NCBI GenBank assembly: GCA_038200275.1
Contig: JBBPYC010000053.1
Location: forward strand, 1-29,249
Length of the DNA stretch: 29,249 bases
Source: JBBPYC01 sp038200275
Lineage (GTDB): Bacteria > Pseudomonadota > Gammaproteobacteria > Burkholderiales > Burkholderiaceae_C
Direction: 5' to 3'
Under the pieces are notes generated by a model. That model did no database searches, was not told where the DNA came from, and saw only the letters and a list, made by a program, of their open reading frames with translations. A program made the translations under genes and the position numbers. Position 1 is the first letter of the stretch, and each line of letters opens with the position of its first letter. Shown here in pieces: positions 17,189 to 25,008 of this stretch.

Positions 17189-18034
17189 TTATCTTGGAAG
17201 CGCGAGAAAACTCGTAGCGGACAGCTGGCAGCTCCTGCCGATCGAGCCTGGCAACACGTAGAGCTTTGGCGCCGCACGGAACGTGAAAAGCCGATAGACC
17301 TGATAAAGGTTTGCTCGCCGCTCGGAGGTGTCGACCTCATTGCGTGAAACGAAGAACGGTGTTTCGCTGCCGTACTTGGTGGTTTTCACCTCGATCAACC
17401 GCTCAGCGCCGCTGTCCTCAAAAGAAAGAATGTCATAACCTTCTCCATCGCCTCGAACTTGCGATGTGTGCTCGATCTTCGATGCCAGATTTTCATGGCC
17501 CGCGTGGATCAGGCGGGCCTGTTCGTAGCGCAGTACGAAGCGTACGCCGGCTGCGCCCAGTGAGCGATTGCGTGCCTCGCGTTCGATGTAGTTGGTCGGC
17601 AGCCGGATCAGCGAGCGAAACGGTTCTCCGGCCTTCGGGGGTAGGTCCGGCAATTGAGGGCGTTGCGTCAGAATCGCCAGGATGTCATTGACCTCTGGCA
17701 CCGCCATCGGTTGGTCTGCATCGGCTGCGGCGATGTCCAGCAACTCTGTGTGATGCGCTATGCGCTCGGCCACCACCTGCGCCAGCAGCGCCTGATAGTT
17801 TGACCTCGGCTTGTAGCCGTTGATGTACGGTAACCCTGCCTCCAGCAGCGTCGCGCTGATGTTTGCATGCTTGAACTCGATCGACTGATCGGAACGATCG
17901 GTGAGCAAAGGTTTGAGTGCTCGCCGATGTGCGGTCTTGTTGTACGGCGTGCCGGCGAGCTCGGAAGCCAGCATCGACAGGTAGTCATCAACGATCGTGG
18001 TGACTTCGGCGTAGGTCCAGTCGGATGCGCTCAT
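17189..18034 (-). CDS. DUF3883 domain protein with PD-(D/E)xK nuclease-like core
   Basis: A 281-residue protein. The N-terminal region (residues 1-100) is a conserved helical part (TTIVDDYLSMLASELAG, NKTAHRRALKPLL, SIEFKHANISATL, GYKPRSNYQALL). The C-terminal region (about 160-270) is a DUF3883 domain: GYDILSFEDSGAERLIEVKTTKYG, then TPFFVSRNEVDTSERRANLYQVYRLF. D201 with E215-V-K217 forms a D...ExK arrangement like that of restriction-type nucleases, with an additional upstream glutamate at E171. DUF3883 domains occur in restriction and other anti-phage proteins, so a nuclease or DNA-linked role is plausible, but no partner helicase or methylase is beside it. A degraded relative of its C-terminus lies at 23947-24290. 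Confidence 0.85.
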   Translation of the reverse strand: MSASDWTYAEVTTIVDDYLSMLASELAGTPYNKTAHRRALKPLLTDRSDQSIEFKHANISATLLEAGLPYINGYKPRSNYQALLAQVVAERIAHHTELLDIAAADADQPMAVPEVNDILAILTQRPQLPDLPPKAGEPFRSLIRLPTNYIEREARNRSLGAAGVRFVLRYEQARLIHAGHENLASKIEHTSQVRGDGEGYDILSFEDSGAERLIEVKTTKYGSETPFFVSRNEVDTSERRANLYQVYRLFTFRAAPKLYVLPGSIGRSCQLSATSFLALPR

Positions 18035-18232
18035 CTAACGCAGATTCTCTCGAATTCCGCCCGTAAAACTGCAGCGCGGTGACAACTCATGCAGGGCGGT
18101 ATTCCACCGCGAATTGAGCAAGAGGCACAGATGCTTTCAAAGACCAGCATGCGGTTTTGCCTCAAGGCTTGCATGACCCCAAGCTGCGATCTTGATCGAA
18201 TGTCCGCAGGCAAGGATTCGTTCAAGTACACA

Positions 18233-19035
18233 TCAACGCCCTACAAACCGCGGCTTGCGTTTTTCCATGAACCCATCGCGCCCCTCGACGTAATCGGCAC
18301 TCGCAAAGCATTCGTCAACCACCTGCTGACATAACGCGTCGTCACGCGCCGAATCGTCGTTCAGTGCCCGCTCGACGATGGTCTTGATCGATGCCACGGT
18401 AAGCGGCGCATTGGCAGCGATCGTGTCGGCGTATTCGCGCACGAAAGTCTCCAACTGCTCGTCGGGCAAAATCCGATCGATCAGCCTCATGGCCAGCGCT
18501 TCAGGTGCAGTGAACTGGCGTGCAGTGAAGAAAATCTCCTTTGTATGAGCTGGCCCGACCACGCCTATCAGCTTGCGCACGCCGTCGTATTCATAAACCC
18601 AGGCCGAGCTTCGCAGCCGGTATTCCGAAGCGCGCGGTTTCTGCGGCCAGCCGGATGTCACAAGACAACGCCACAGAGACGCCGCCGATGCAGTAACCCT
18701 TGACCATCGCGATGATCGGCTTGTTGATCGTTCTGAGCGCAACTGTCGCGCGCAGCGATACCTCGTGATAGGCCGCCGTTGTCTCTGGCGAAGAGCGCTT
18801 CTCGTCGAACTCCGAGATGTCGGCGCCGGAGACAAAGGATTTGCCGCCCGCGCCCTGCACGATGATCACGCGGATCCCATCGTCTTGCGCGTAATCAGCC
18901 ACGATGTCGTGCAGGCCTTGCTACATGTCCATCGACACCGCGTTATGGCGCGCTGGGGTTGTTAAATGTGATACAGCCGATCGCGCCCTCTTTGGTGGCA
19001 AGCATGCGTTCGGTCTTCGAAATCTTCGTGGTCAT
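18233..19035 (-). pseudogene. Crotonase family gene broken by two insertions and a nonsense codon
   Basis: The gene would start at the ATG at 19035, preceded by AGGAG and overlapping the CoA-transferase stop as ATGA. Translation gives MTTKISKTERMLATKEGAIGC and ITFNNP. An extra G (plus strand, run 18955-18958) then shifts the frame, a TGG-like codon is TAG at 18921-18923 (before QGLHDIVADYAQDDG), and an extra A in the run 18595-18597 shifts the frame again between AAKLGLG and YEYDGVRKLIG. The rest, to KRKPRFVGR at 18233, is intact. Corrected, it encodes a full-length crotonase of about 265 residues with GGKSFVSGADISEF and GYCIGGVSVALSCD, but both usual catalytic glutamates are absent (GVSVAL; IPAAKLG). 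It was the last gene of the operon with the CoA-transferase. Confidence 0.9.
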
Positions 19036-20264
19036 GGCTGCTCCTGGACCTTTGTTTCACTCTGGCGGTAGCGGTCGACGATGACGCCGGCTTCGAACAA
19101 GCTGGCGATCTCGGCGTCGCCAACCCCAAGTTCGCGCAGCACGCTTGCTGAATGCTGGCCCAGCCACGGTGCGGCATCGCGGATCGAGGTGAGCTCGCCG
19201 GTGCTCTTGATGGGCAGGCCCAGCGTCTTCATCGGGCCGATCTTTGGATGCTCGATGTCCACCACCATCTTGCGTGCGGCGATGTGCGGATCGGCCAGGA
19301 TCTGGTCATAGCCGTATACCGGGCCGCCTGGCACTTTTGCCGCATCGAGCTTGTCGACCCAGTGCGCGGTGGGCTCGGTGGTCAGCACCGCCTCGATCTC
19401 CGTTTCGAGTTCGTCGATGTGGGCAAGCCGGTCGCGCATGGTCGCGAAGCGCGGATCGGTCAGCCACTGCGGCCGGTCACAGACATCGACGCAAAAAGCT
19501 TTCCAGAGTTTGTCATTGCTCGCGCCAACGGTGACATACCCGTCTTTCGAGCGATACGCTTGGTAGGGCGTCGAGCGACGATGCCGCGTGCCTGTTGCGT
19601 GCGGCACCTCACCGGCGCCGAAGAAGGCGCCGAATTCCCAGACGCTCCAGGCCAGCCCGGCTTCGAGCAGCGAAGTCTCCAGGTACTGGCCGCTGCCGTG
19701 CCGCAGCCGGCCGATGTAGGCGCCCAGAATGCCGTACAGCGCGGTCACACCACTGGCCATGTCGTTCATCGCGATGCCGACTTTGGCCGGCCGCCCGCCG
19801 GGGTAGCCGGTCATCATCATGATGCCGGACATGCCCTGCGCAATGATGTCGAAGCCGCCCTTCTTGCCGTAAGGGCCGGTCTGGCCGAAGCCGGAGAGCG
19901 ATGCGTAGATCAGGCCGGGATTGGCGCCTTTCAGGCTGTTGTAGTCGAGGCCGAGCTTCTTCACCACACCGGGGCGGAAGTTCTCCAGCACGATATCCGC
20001 GCGTTCGGCAAGTTTGAGCACGATCGCCTTGCCGCGCGGATCGGCCAGGTCGATTGCCAGGCTTTTCTTGTTGCGGTTCAGCACCGCAAAGCAATACGAC
20101 TCGCCGTTGACCTGCGGATCGAACCGGCGCGTGGTGTCGCCGCCGTCCGGGTGCTCCAGCTTGGTGACGTCGGCACCCATGTCGGCCAACACCATGCTGC
20201 AATAAGGACCCGCCATCACGTTGGTCAGGTCCAGCACGCGCACGTCTTCGAGGGGCAGGGGCAT
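19032..20264 (-). CDS. CaiB/BaiF family (class III) CoA-transferase
   Basis: A 410-residue family III CoA-transferase, which moves CoA between acyl-CoA and a free acid through an enzyme-bound aspartyl anhydride. Hallmarks: VRVLDLTNVMAGPYCSMVLADMGADVTKLEHPDGGD at the N-terminus, NRNKKSLAIDL, DIVLENFRPGV, the glycine-rich SLSGFGQTGPYGKKGGFD, the catalytic aspartate in AMNDMASGVTALYGIL (D168) and the PYQAYRSKDGYVTVGA motif. An ideal AGGAGA lies six bases before the ATG. It sits between two crotonase-family genes on the same strand; the downstream one overlaps by ATGA. The acid substrate is not predictable. Confidence 0.95.
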   Translation of the reverse strand: MPLPLEDVRVLDLTNVMAGPYCSMVLADMGADVTKLEHPDGGDTTRRFDPQVNGESYCFAVLNRNKKSLAIDLADPRGKAIVLKLAERADIVLENFRPGVVKKLGLDYNSLKGANPGLIYASLSGFGQTGPYGKKGGFDIIAQGMSGIMMMTGYPGGRPAKVGIAMNDMASGVTALYGILGAYIGRLRHGSGQYLETSLLEAGLAWSVWEFGAFFGAGEVPHATGTRHRRSTPYQAYRSKDGYVTVGASNDKLWKAFCVDVCDRPQWLTDPRFATMRDRLAHIDELETEIEAVLTTEPTAHWVDKLDAAKVPGGPVYGYDQILADPHIAARKMVVDIEHPKIGPMKTLGLPIKSTGELTSIRDAAPWLGQHSASVLRELGVGDAEIASLFEAGVIVDRYRQSETKVQEQP

Positions 20265-20460
20265 TGACGGTCTCCTTGGTGTTCAACGACAGAATTTGCA
20301 ACGGCTTGACCAAGGCACAGGCCAACACGCCGACTTGCAAGCGCTTCGCTCTGCTGCGCGCTGACGCAGCCTTATTGCCAACCCGGCAATCTTGATGGCG
20401 TCGCCGCAAATCACGCTGCATGTTTCCGCTGCAATTGCCAAGGCATAAGGCTTGGGCCAC

Positions 20461-21243
20461 TCAACGCCCTTGGAACACCGGCTTTCGCTTTTGCTCGAAC
20501 GCTTGCACCCCTTCTCGGTAATCTTCACTCGCGTTGCAGGCATCGGCAGCCGCCTCGGCGGCCTTCAAAATCGACTGATCCTGGTCATCGAGCGCTGAAT
20601 TGATCGACAGCTTGACTGCGCGTGCGGTCAGCGGGGCATTGTCCGCAATCGTCGTGGCCAGCGTTTGCACCTCATCGTGCAGCCGAGCCGCTGGCACGAC
20701 CCGGCTGACGAACCCCATCCGGAGCGCATCGGCTGCATCGAACACGCGGGCTGAGTAAAAGATGTCGAATGTGTTTTGCACACCGATCAATGCGACGAAG
20801 CGTTGCACACCTTGTGGCTTATAGCCCAGCCCCAAGCGCCCAGCTGGCATCCGAAAGCGCGCGTCGTCGGCGCAGACGCGCAGGTCGCATGCGGCGGCAA
20901 GCCCAAGACCGCCGCCGAAGCAGATGCCGCGGATCTGTGCGATCACCGGCTTGCTGGCGCGCACGGGCGCCAAATAAGAAGCGTCCACCGCCTCACCATA
21001 CGACTGCTGCGAAGCGGTGTCGCTGCGCTCCGCGCCGAATTGGGAGATGTCGGCACCGGACACGAACGCCCGGTCGCCTGCGCCAGCCAGCACGATGGCG
21101 TGGATAGCGGGATCGGCGTCGAGTTCGGCAATGCGATGCGGCAAATCGCGCCACATCTGTGTCGTCATCGCATTGAATTTGTCGGCGTTGGAGATGATGA
21201 CGGTGCCGACAGGGCCATCGCGGCGGAGAAGGATTTCGGGCAT
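20461..21243 (-). CDS. Crotonase family protein lacking both usual catalytic glutamates
   Basis: The 260-residue protein has the crotonase fold signatures: NADKFNAMTTQMWRDL, DRAFVSGADISQFGAERSD (58-75) and IRGICFGGGLGLAAACDLRVCADDARFRMPAGRLGLGY (104-140). The first glutamate position is glycine (GGGLGL) and the second is alanine (MPAGRLG), so ordinary hydratase chemistry is unlikely. Members of this kind are annotated as enoyl-CoA hydratase-related and may be isomerases, decarboxylases or thioesterase-like. The open frame extends to 21345, but the ATG at 21243 (MPEILLRRDGPVG) is the natural start by alignment with family members. It is the first gene of a unit with the CoA-transferase and the broken crotonase, and is similar to the latter throughout. 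Confidence 0.88.
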   Translation of the reverse strand: MPEILLRRDGPVGTVIISNADKFNAMTTQMWRDLPHRIAELDADPAIHAIVLAGAGDRAFVSGADISQFGAERSDTASQQSYGEAVDASYLAPVRASKPVIAQIRGICFGGGLGLAAACDLRVCADDARFRMPAGRLGLGYKPQGVQRFVALIGVQNTFDIFYSARVFDAADALRMGFVSRVVPAARLHDEVQTLATTIADNAPLTARAVKLSINSALDDQDQSILKAAEAAADACNASEDYREGVQAFEQKRKPVFQGR

Positions 21244-21578
21244 GGCGACGCTTTCTGTGGCTGTAGTTTGGCTGAGGTGCAAGGAGCGAAAACGACGTCT
21301 AAAGCGCACTCTGCCATGGGAGCAATGGCGACTCCATATTGGCAAGCGTTCGTCTGGTTCAGGTCTACAGGATTGACCAGAGCATGCTTGGCTGCTGCGA
21401 ACGCGCGCCGTGATCGGAGATGAATGCGACGAATAAACTCTTCCTGTCGCTCAAATGCTGCGACCGGGTAGATGGCTTGCCCTTTGAGGCTTGCAAAGCA
21501 GGAGTCAAGAGGGGGCCTGCCGAAATCGCACAAGGGAGGGCAGCCGATGGTCGTGGAAGCCCTCCTTCACACAAGAGG
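21244..21578. other. 335-base gap between the crotonase operon and the Fic remnant
   Basis: This stretch should contain the promoter of the minus-strand crotonase/CoA-transferase operon and the lost 5' part of the Fic gene. No recognisable coding fragment other than the Fic-frame continuation was found. Confidence 0.4.
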
Positions 21579-22349
21579 AACTACGTGCAGGCGCTGCGCA
21601 TGGGCTGGGGCCTGGTGCGGCAGACCGGACTGCGCACCACGAGTCACATGATTTAGATCCAGGCTGAGCTGGAACACAACAACGCCGGGCGCGTAGTCTA
21701 CATGCCGCCACAGGAGCCGGCGCAGATCGTCGAACCGATGCGCGATCTAGAACGATTTTTCAACGGCGAGGCCACGTTCGACGCCGATCCGCTGATCAAG
21801 CTGGCGCTCGTCCATCATCGGTTCGAGAGCATTCACCCGTTCCACGACGGCAACGGTCGTACCGGCCGCATCGCCCAAATGCCGTAACCTGTCAACAAAG
21901 GCTTGCTCGACATCCTCGTGCTCTACCTCTCCCGCTACATCGTGCGAAACAAGTCCGACTACTACCGCTTGCTGCAGGCGGTGCGCGAACAGGCGGATGC
22001 GCCCGAAGTCTGGCAGGAATGGGTGTTGTACGTGCTGGCCGCGGTCGAGGTCACCGCGCAGCAGATCATCGTCATCGTGACCGACATCAGCGCCGCATGG
22101 ATCGACTACAAACACCGCATCTGCGCTGCGTTCAAGTTCTACCGCCAGAACCTCATCAACAGCCTGTTCATGTCCCCGTACACGAAGATTAAATTCGTCG
22201 AGCGGGACTCAGAGGTCTCGCGACTCACAGCCACGAAGTACCTGGATGGATTGATGGACGCTGGATTCGTACGGAAGGTCAAGATGGTCAAGGTGGGGCG
22301 GTCGAACTATTACATCAACGTGAGGTTGAACGAGATTCTGACGAGATAA
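21579..22349 (+). pseudogene. Fic-domain protein (Fido family), truncated and with in-frame stops
   Basis: One plus-strand frame reads NYVQALRMGWGLVRQTGL at 21579, then a TAG (21654-21656), then IQAELEHNNAG and VVYMPPQEPAQIVEPMRDLERFFNG. The Fic core HPFHDGNGRTGR (21834-21869) carries the catalytic histidine and phosphate-binding residues. A TAA (21885-21887) follows and the frame resumes VNKGLLDI through LYLSRYIVRNKSDYYRLLQAVRE to a winged-helix tail (VSRLTATKYLDGL, GRSNYYINVRLNEIL). Intact relatives are about 360-380 residues, transfer AMP to target proteins and carry an N-terminal S/TxxxE(G/N) inhibitory motif that is missing here. About 20 residues also seem deleted between EHNNAG and VVYMPP. 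The gene is dead as a full-length protein. Confidence 0.88.
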
Positions 22350-22351
22350 GG

Positions 22352-22373
22352 CCAGCCTGAGACGGGCTGGTTT
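22352..22373 (+). terminator. Terminator-like hairpin after the Fic remnant
   Basis: Arms CCAGCC (22352-22357) and GGCTGG (22365-22370) with a 7-base loop begin three bases after the stop codon and are followed by TTT. The short T tract makes it a moderate candidate. Confidence 0.5.
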
Positions 22374-22460
22374 GGAGTCGGCTCGTCAAGAAGACTGCGC
22401 AGTGGCCGCGAGTGCTTGCCGCGCGTCTCCGACCTTCTTGCGCCGCATGTCATATCGTCA

Positions 22461-22464
22461 CGCA
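22461..22464. repeat. Target site duplication, left copy (CGCA)
   Basis: CGCA immediately before the left end of the IS3-family element at 22465 is repeated at 23943-23946, immediately after its right end. A 3-5 bp duplication is normal for this family. Confidence 0.7.
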
Positions 22465-22504
22465 TGAACCGCCCCAGTTTTAAACTGACCCCCGGAAGTT
22501 GGAC
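22465..22504 (+). repeat. IS3-family element, left terminal inverted repeat
   Basis: Begins TGAACCGCCCC and ends GAAGTTGGAC, matching in reverse complement the right end at 23902-23942 with a few differences in the middle. The terminal TG and CA bases fit the IS3 family. Confidence 0.8.
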
Positions 22505-22521
22505 GGTCACGATTCCGCCGA

Positions 22522-23910
22522 TCAGGCGGTGCTTCTCAGTCGGTACTCCACCGGGCCCAAGCCCCTGCAGCCCGAGCTTGATGCGCTCGTGGTTGTAGTA
22601 GCGGATGTAATCGTGCACGCCCGCTTCGAGCGCATCAATGCTGTTGGGCGCTGCGAGATGGAAATACTCGGCCTTCAAGGTGCCGAAGAAGCTCTCGATC
22701 GCCGCGTTGTCAAAGCAGTTGCCCTTGCGGCTCATGCTTTGCCTGACTCCACGCCGCGCGAGCATCGCTCGATAGGGCAGCACCCTTGTAGTGCCAGCCT
22801 TGGTCCGAGTGCACGATCAGTTCGGCGGCGCATCGGGTCCGCGAAAGCGCTGCCCGAAGCGTGCTGGAAACCAGTTCGAAGACGGGACGTCTTGCCATGC
22901 AGTACGCGACGATCTCGCCGTTGTAGAGGTCCATGCAGGCCGACAGATAGAGCTTTTGTCCGTTCACGTTGAACTCGGTGACATAGGTCACCCACTTCTG
23001 ATTGGGCGCCGTCGCGCAGAAGGCACGCTGCAGAACGTTGGGCACGTACGCATCGCTGATGCCTGGGACATGTCGGGCGCGCTTCTTGGCCCGGATCAAC
23101 GCGCGCAGCCCCATCTTTTGCATCAGACGTTGCACGCATTTCTGGTTGACGGGCTCAGCCATTGAATTGCACAGCGCTGCCGTGATTTGTCTGTAGCCGT
23201 AGCGGCCCTTGTGCTCGTCATAGACAACGCGTATCTTGGCTTCCATGTCGCTCTGCTGCTCGCTGCAGAGAATCGCTTGGGACTGGTAGTAGAACGTGCT
23301 GCGGGCGAGGCCTGCTACTTGCAATAGGTCCGCCAGTTTGTGATGAGGCCTCAACCCGGCAACCAGATGCACTTTGTCGGCGCAGCTGATCTCTTCAACC
23401 GAATCAAGGCTTGCAATTTTTTTAGGTACGCCACCTTGCGCGCGCAGTCGCTCGTTGTCTTCACGCAAAGCCTTGACCGAATCGGTACCGACCGTGCCTG
23501 GCGGCCCTGGGCAGCGTCGTTCTGGCTTCATCTTGGGGCGCCCTTGGTTTGTGCTCCCGAGAGCTTCAACTCCGCCTTCATCGAGGTTGCGTCGCCAGAC
23601 CACCACTTGGTTGGGGTTGCGGATGTCATAGGTTGCTGCGATCTGGCGGCTCGAAAGCCGTTCACGGTCCTGGTGGGAAAGCACCTGCAGTTTGAACTGC
23701 GCACTGTACGCGCTGCGCTTGGGTCGTAACCCGTCGATGCCGTGCAGGCGGCAAGTGACTCACCCAGGAGCGGATCTTCTCCTCGGGCACCGACCATTGC
23801 CGCGCCAGCAGTTTGGCTCCGCCGTCACCGGCCAGAAAGCGCTCGACGACCTCGAGCTTGAACGCTGTTTGATACTTCTTCGTGGAACCCCTTGGAAGTT
23901 CGTCCAACTT
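22522..23910 (-). pseudogene. IS3-family transposase (OrfA/OrfB), frameshifted and catalytically mutated
   Basis: OrfA begins near 23910 with KKYQTAFKLEVVERFLAGDGG and ARQWSVPEEKIRSWVSH. A single-base change of frame near 23755 leads to RLHGIDGLRPKRSAYSAQFK and a second helix-turn-helix (RLSSRQIAATYDI). An extra base near 23430 precedes the A7 slip site. OrfB continues VHLVAGLRPHHKLADLLQ, HKGRYGYRQITAAL and the DDE domain. Its first aspartate is lost: WVTYVTEF where family members have WVTDVTEF (TAT at 22983-22985, minus strand). The second aspartate survives in IVHSDQGWHYK and the glutamate in NAAIESFFGTLK. Further frame changes occur near 22785 and near 22555, before the native end SPVEYRLRSTA at 22522. 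Confidence 0.88.
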
Positions 23911-23942
23911 CTGGGGGTTCAGTTCATTCCCGGGGCGGTTCA
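23902..23942 (-). repeat. IS3-family element, right terminal inverted repeat
   Basis: Read on the minus strand it starts TGAACCGCCCC and ends GAAGTTGGAC, matching the left end at 22465-22504 with a few mismatches and a one-base length difference. Confidence 0.8.
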
Positions 23943-23946
23943 CGCA
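23943..23946. repeat. Target site duplication, right copy (CGCA)
   Basis: Copy of the CGCA found at 22461-22464, flanking the right end of the insertion sequence. Confidence 0.7.
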
Positions 23947-24290
23947 TCACCTTGGAAGCGCAAGGAACGTTGCCGCAGACAATCTGCAACTCGCACCGAT
24001 CGCGCTGGGCAACATATACAGACACGACGCATGGCGGAACGCAAACAGCCGGTAGACCTGATACGCGCTGCCGCGCCGTTTCCGCAGTGGCGACCGTTGC
24101 ACATGACGAATAACGGCGTGTCGCTCACGTACTTGGTGGTCTTGACCTCGATCAGCCGCTCCGCGCCGGTGTCCTCGAACAAGAGAATGTCATATTCCCG
24201 TAATCGCCATGCATGAGAGCCGTGTACTCGATCTTCGCCGCGAGCGCTCCTGGGCCGGCGAGCATCAACTGGCCGTTTTATGGGATGGCA
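23947..24290 (-). pseudogene. DUF3883 domain gene, C-terminal remnant with two frameshifts
   Basis: Three successive frames on the minus strand match the end of the intact DUF3883 protein at 17189-18034. First comes QLMLAGPGALAAKIEYTALMHGDYG (about 24200-24275). After a shift comes YDILLFEDTGAERLIEVKTTKYVSDTPLFV (about 24103-24198). After another shift comes AYQVYRLFAFRHASCLYMLPSAIGASCRLSAATFLALPR with a TGA at 23947-23949. The nuclease-like D...ExK residues are still readable. The N-terminal 170 or so residues are missing. Differences from the intact copy are spread evenly, and the sequence after the two stop codons does not match, so this is a diverged relative and not a recent duplication. 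The IS3 element abuts its 3' end. Confidence 0.85.
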
Positions 24291-25008
24291 CGGACATGAC
24301 GCGCACATATAGGCGGAAGGTCACTCAGGAGTGATTGCAGCTGGCCAGCGGTGATTGCTGAATGGCGGCAAACAACCCTCTGCCGCTGTTCGAGCTGAGA
24401 CCGCCGACGTCGGCAATGCAGCGGGTGCTGTCGGTCGCGGCCGGCGGCTGAGCTCGCGGTCTGGAGCGCATACCGGTCATCGCGGTGTAGGGTCGTTGGA
24501 GACATGAGTAGCCGGTATGCGATGAGCTGCTGACGTACGTTGACTCGGCTGGCACGTCCCCATCGGCTACCTGACGAATATCTGCTGCCCTTGCCAACAA
24601 ACTCACCCAACTGCCCCACTGCCGTCTTTCGCCTCGTTGGACTGAGTGTCAGCGATGCAGGGCGATTGCAGTCAATCGGAAGTGCGTGCCAATGATTTGG
24701 GCGCTCGTCCAGAAAGGACTGCGGAGCCCTGCCCGATCAAGCGATCCCAGCGACTGGCTTATGCAACCGGGATGACGGGGTCGAAAGTTTGCGGGATGAA
24801 CTCAAGTAGCGTTTGCAAATGACATGCGGTGATCTCTTGGAGAACTGCTGGCTACCACAAGGAATGCCATGGGACCGGGCCGCGACGACCGAGCGCATAC
24901 TCGACCGGCGTGCTTCAGGGGCGGGCGCCGCCGCGTTCGAACCCGTCGACGCGGACCGAGCAATTTCGCAATCAGCGGATCCAATGGAAGTTGGAATTAG
25001 GAGGGCGC
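24291..25008. other. About 700 bases without a recognisable gene
   Basis: Only short frames without family motifs are present. The stretch lies between the DUF3883 remnant and the flavoprotein gene and presumably holds decayed accessory sequence plus the flavoprotein promoter. A long upstream extension of the flavoprotein frame (from 24829) has no homology-like features. Confidence 0.45.

Larger units (their letters stand above)
22465..23942 (-). mobile_element. IS3-family (IS150-group) insertion sequence, defective
   Basis: A 1478-base element defined by matching inverted ends and a flanking CGCA duplication. It encodes, on the minus strand, an IS150-type OrfA with two helix-turn-helix units and an OrfB with an integrase-type DDE domain, with an A7 run (plus-strand T7 at 23417-23423) where the OrfA-OrfB frameshift occurs. 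The transposase is broken by several indels and a changed catalytic residue, so the copy cannot move by itself. It landed immediately downstream of the stop of the DUF3883 remnant, between that and the Fic remnant. Confidence 0.9.

Noticed and set aside
19152..20267. Long plus-strand open frame opposite the CoA-transferase
   Set aside because: Shadow of the CaiB-type gene, which has full motifs and an excellent ribosome site; the antisense translation is not recognisable.
22310..22464. Continuation of the transposase reading frame past the IS end
   Set aside because: The native OrfB stop is at 22522 in another frame; the longer reading arises from a frame change and runs through the inverted repeat into flanking DNA.
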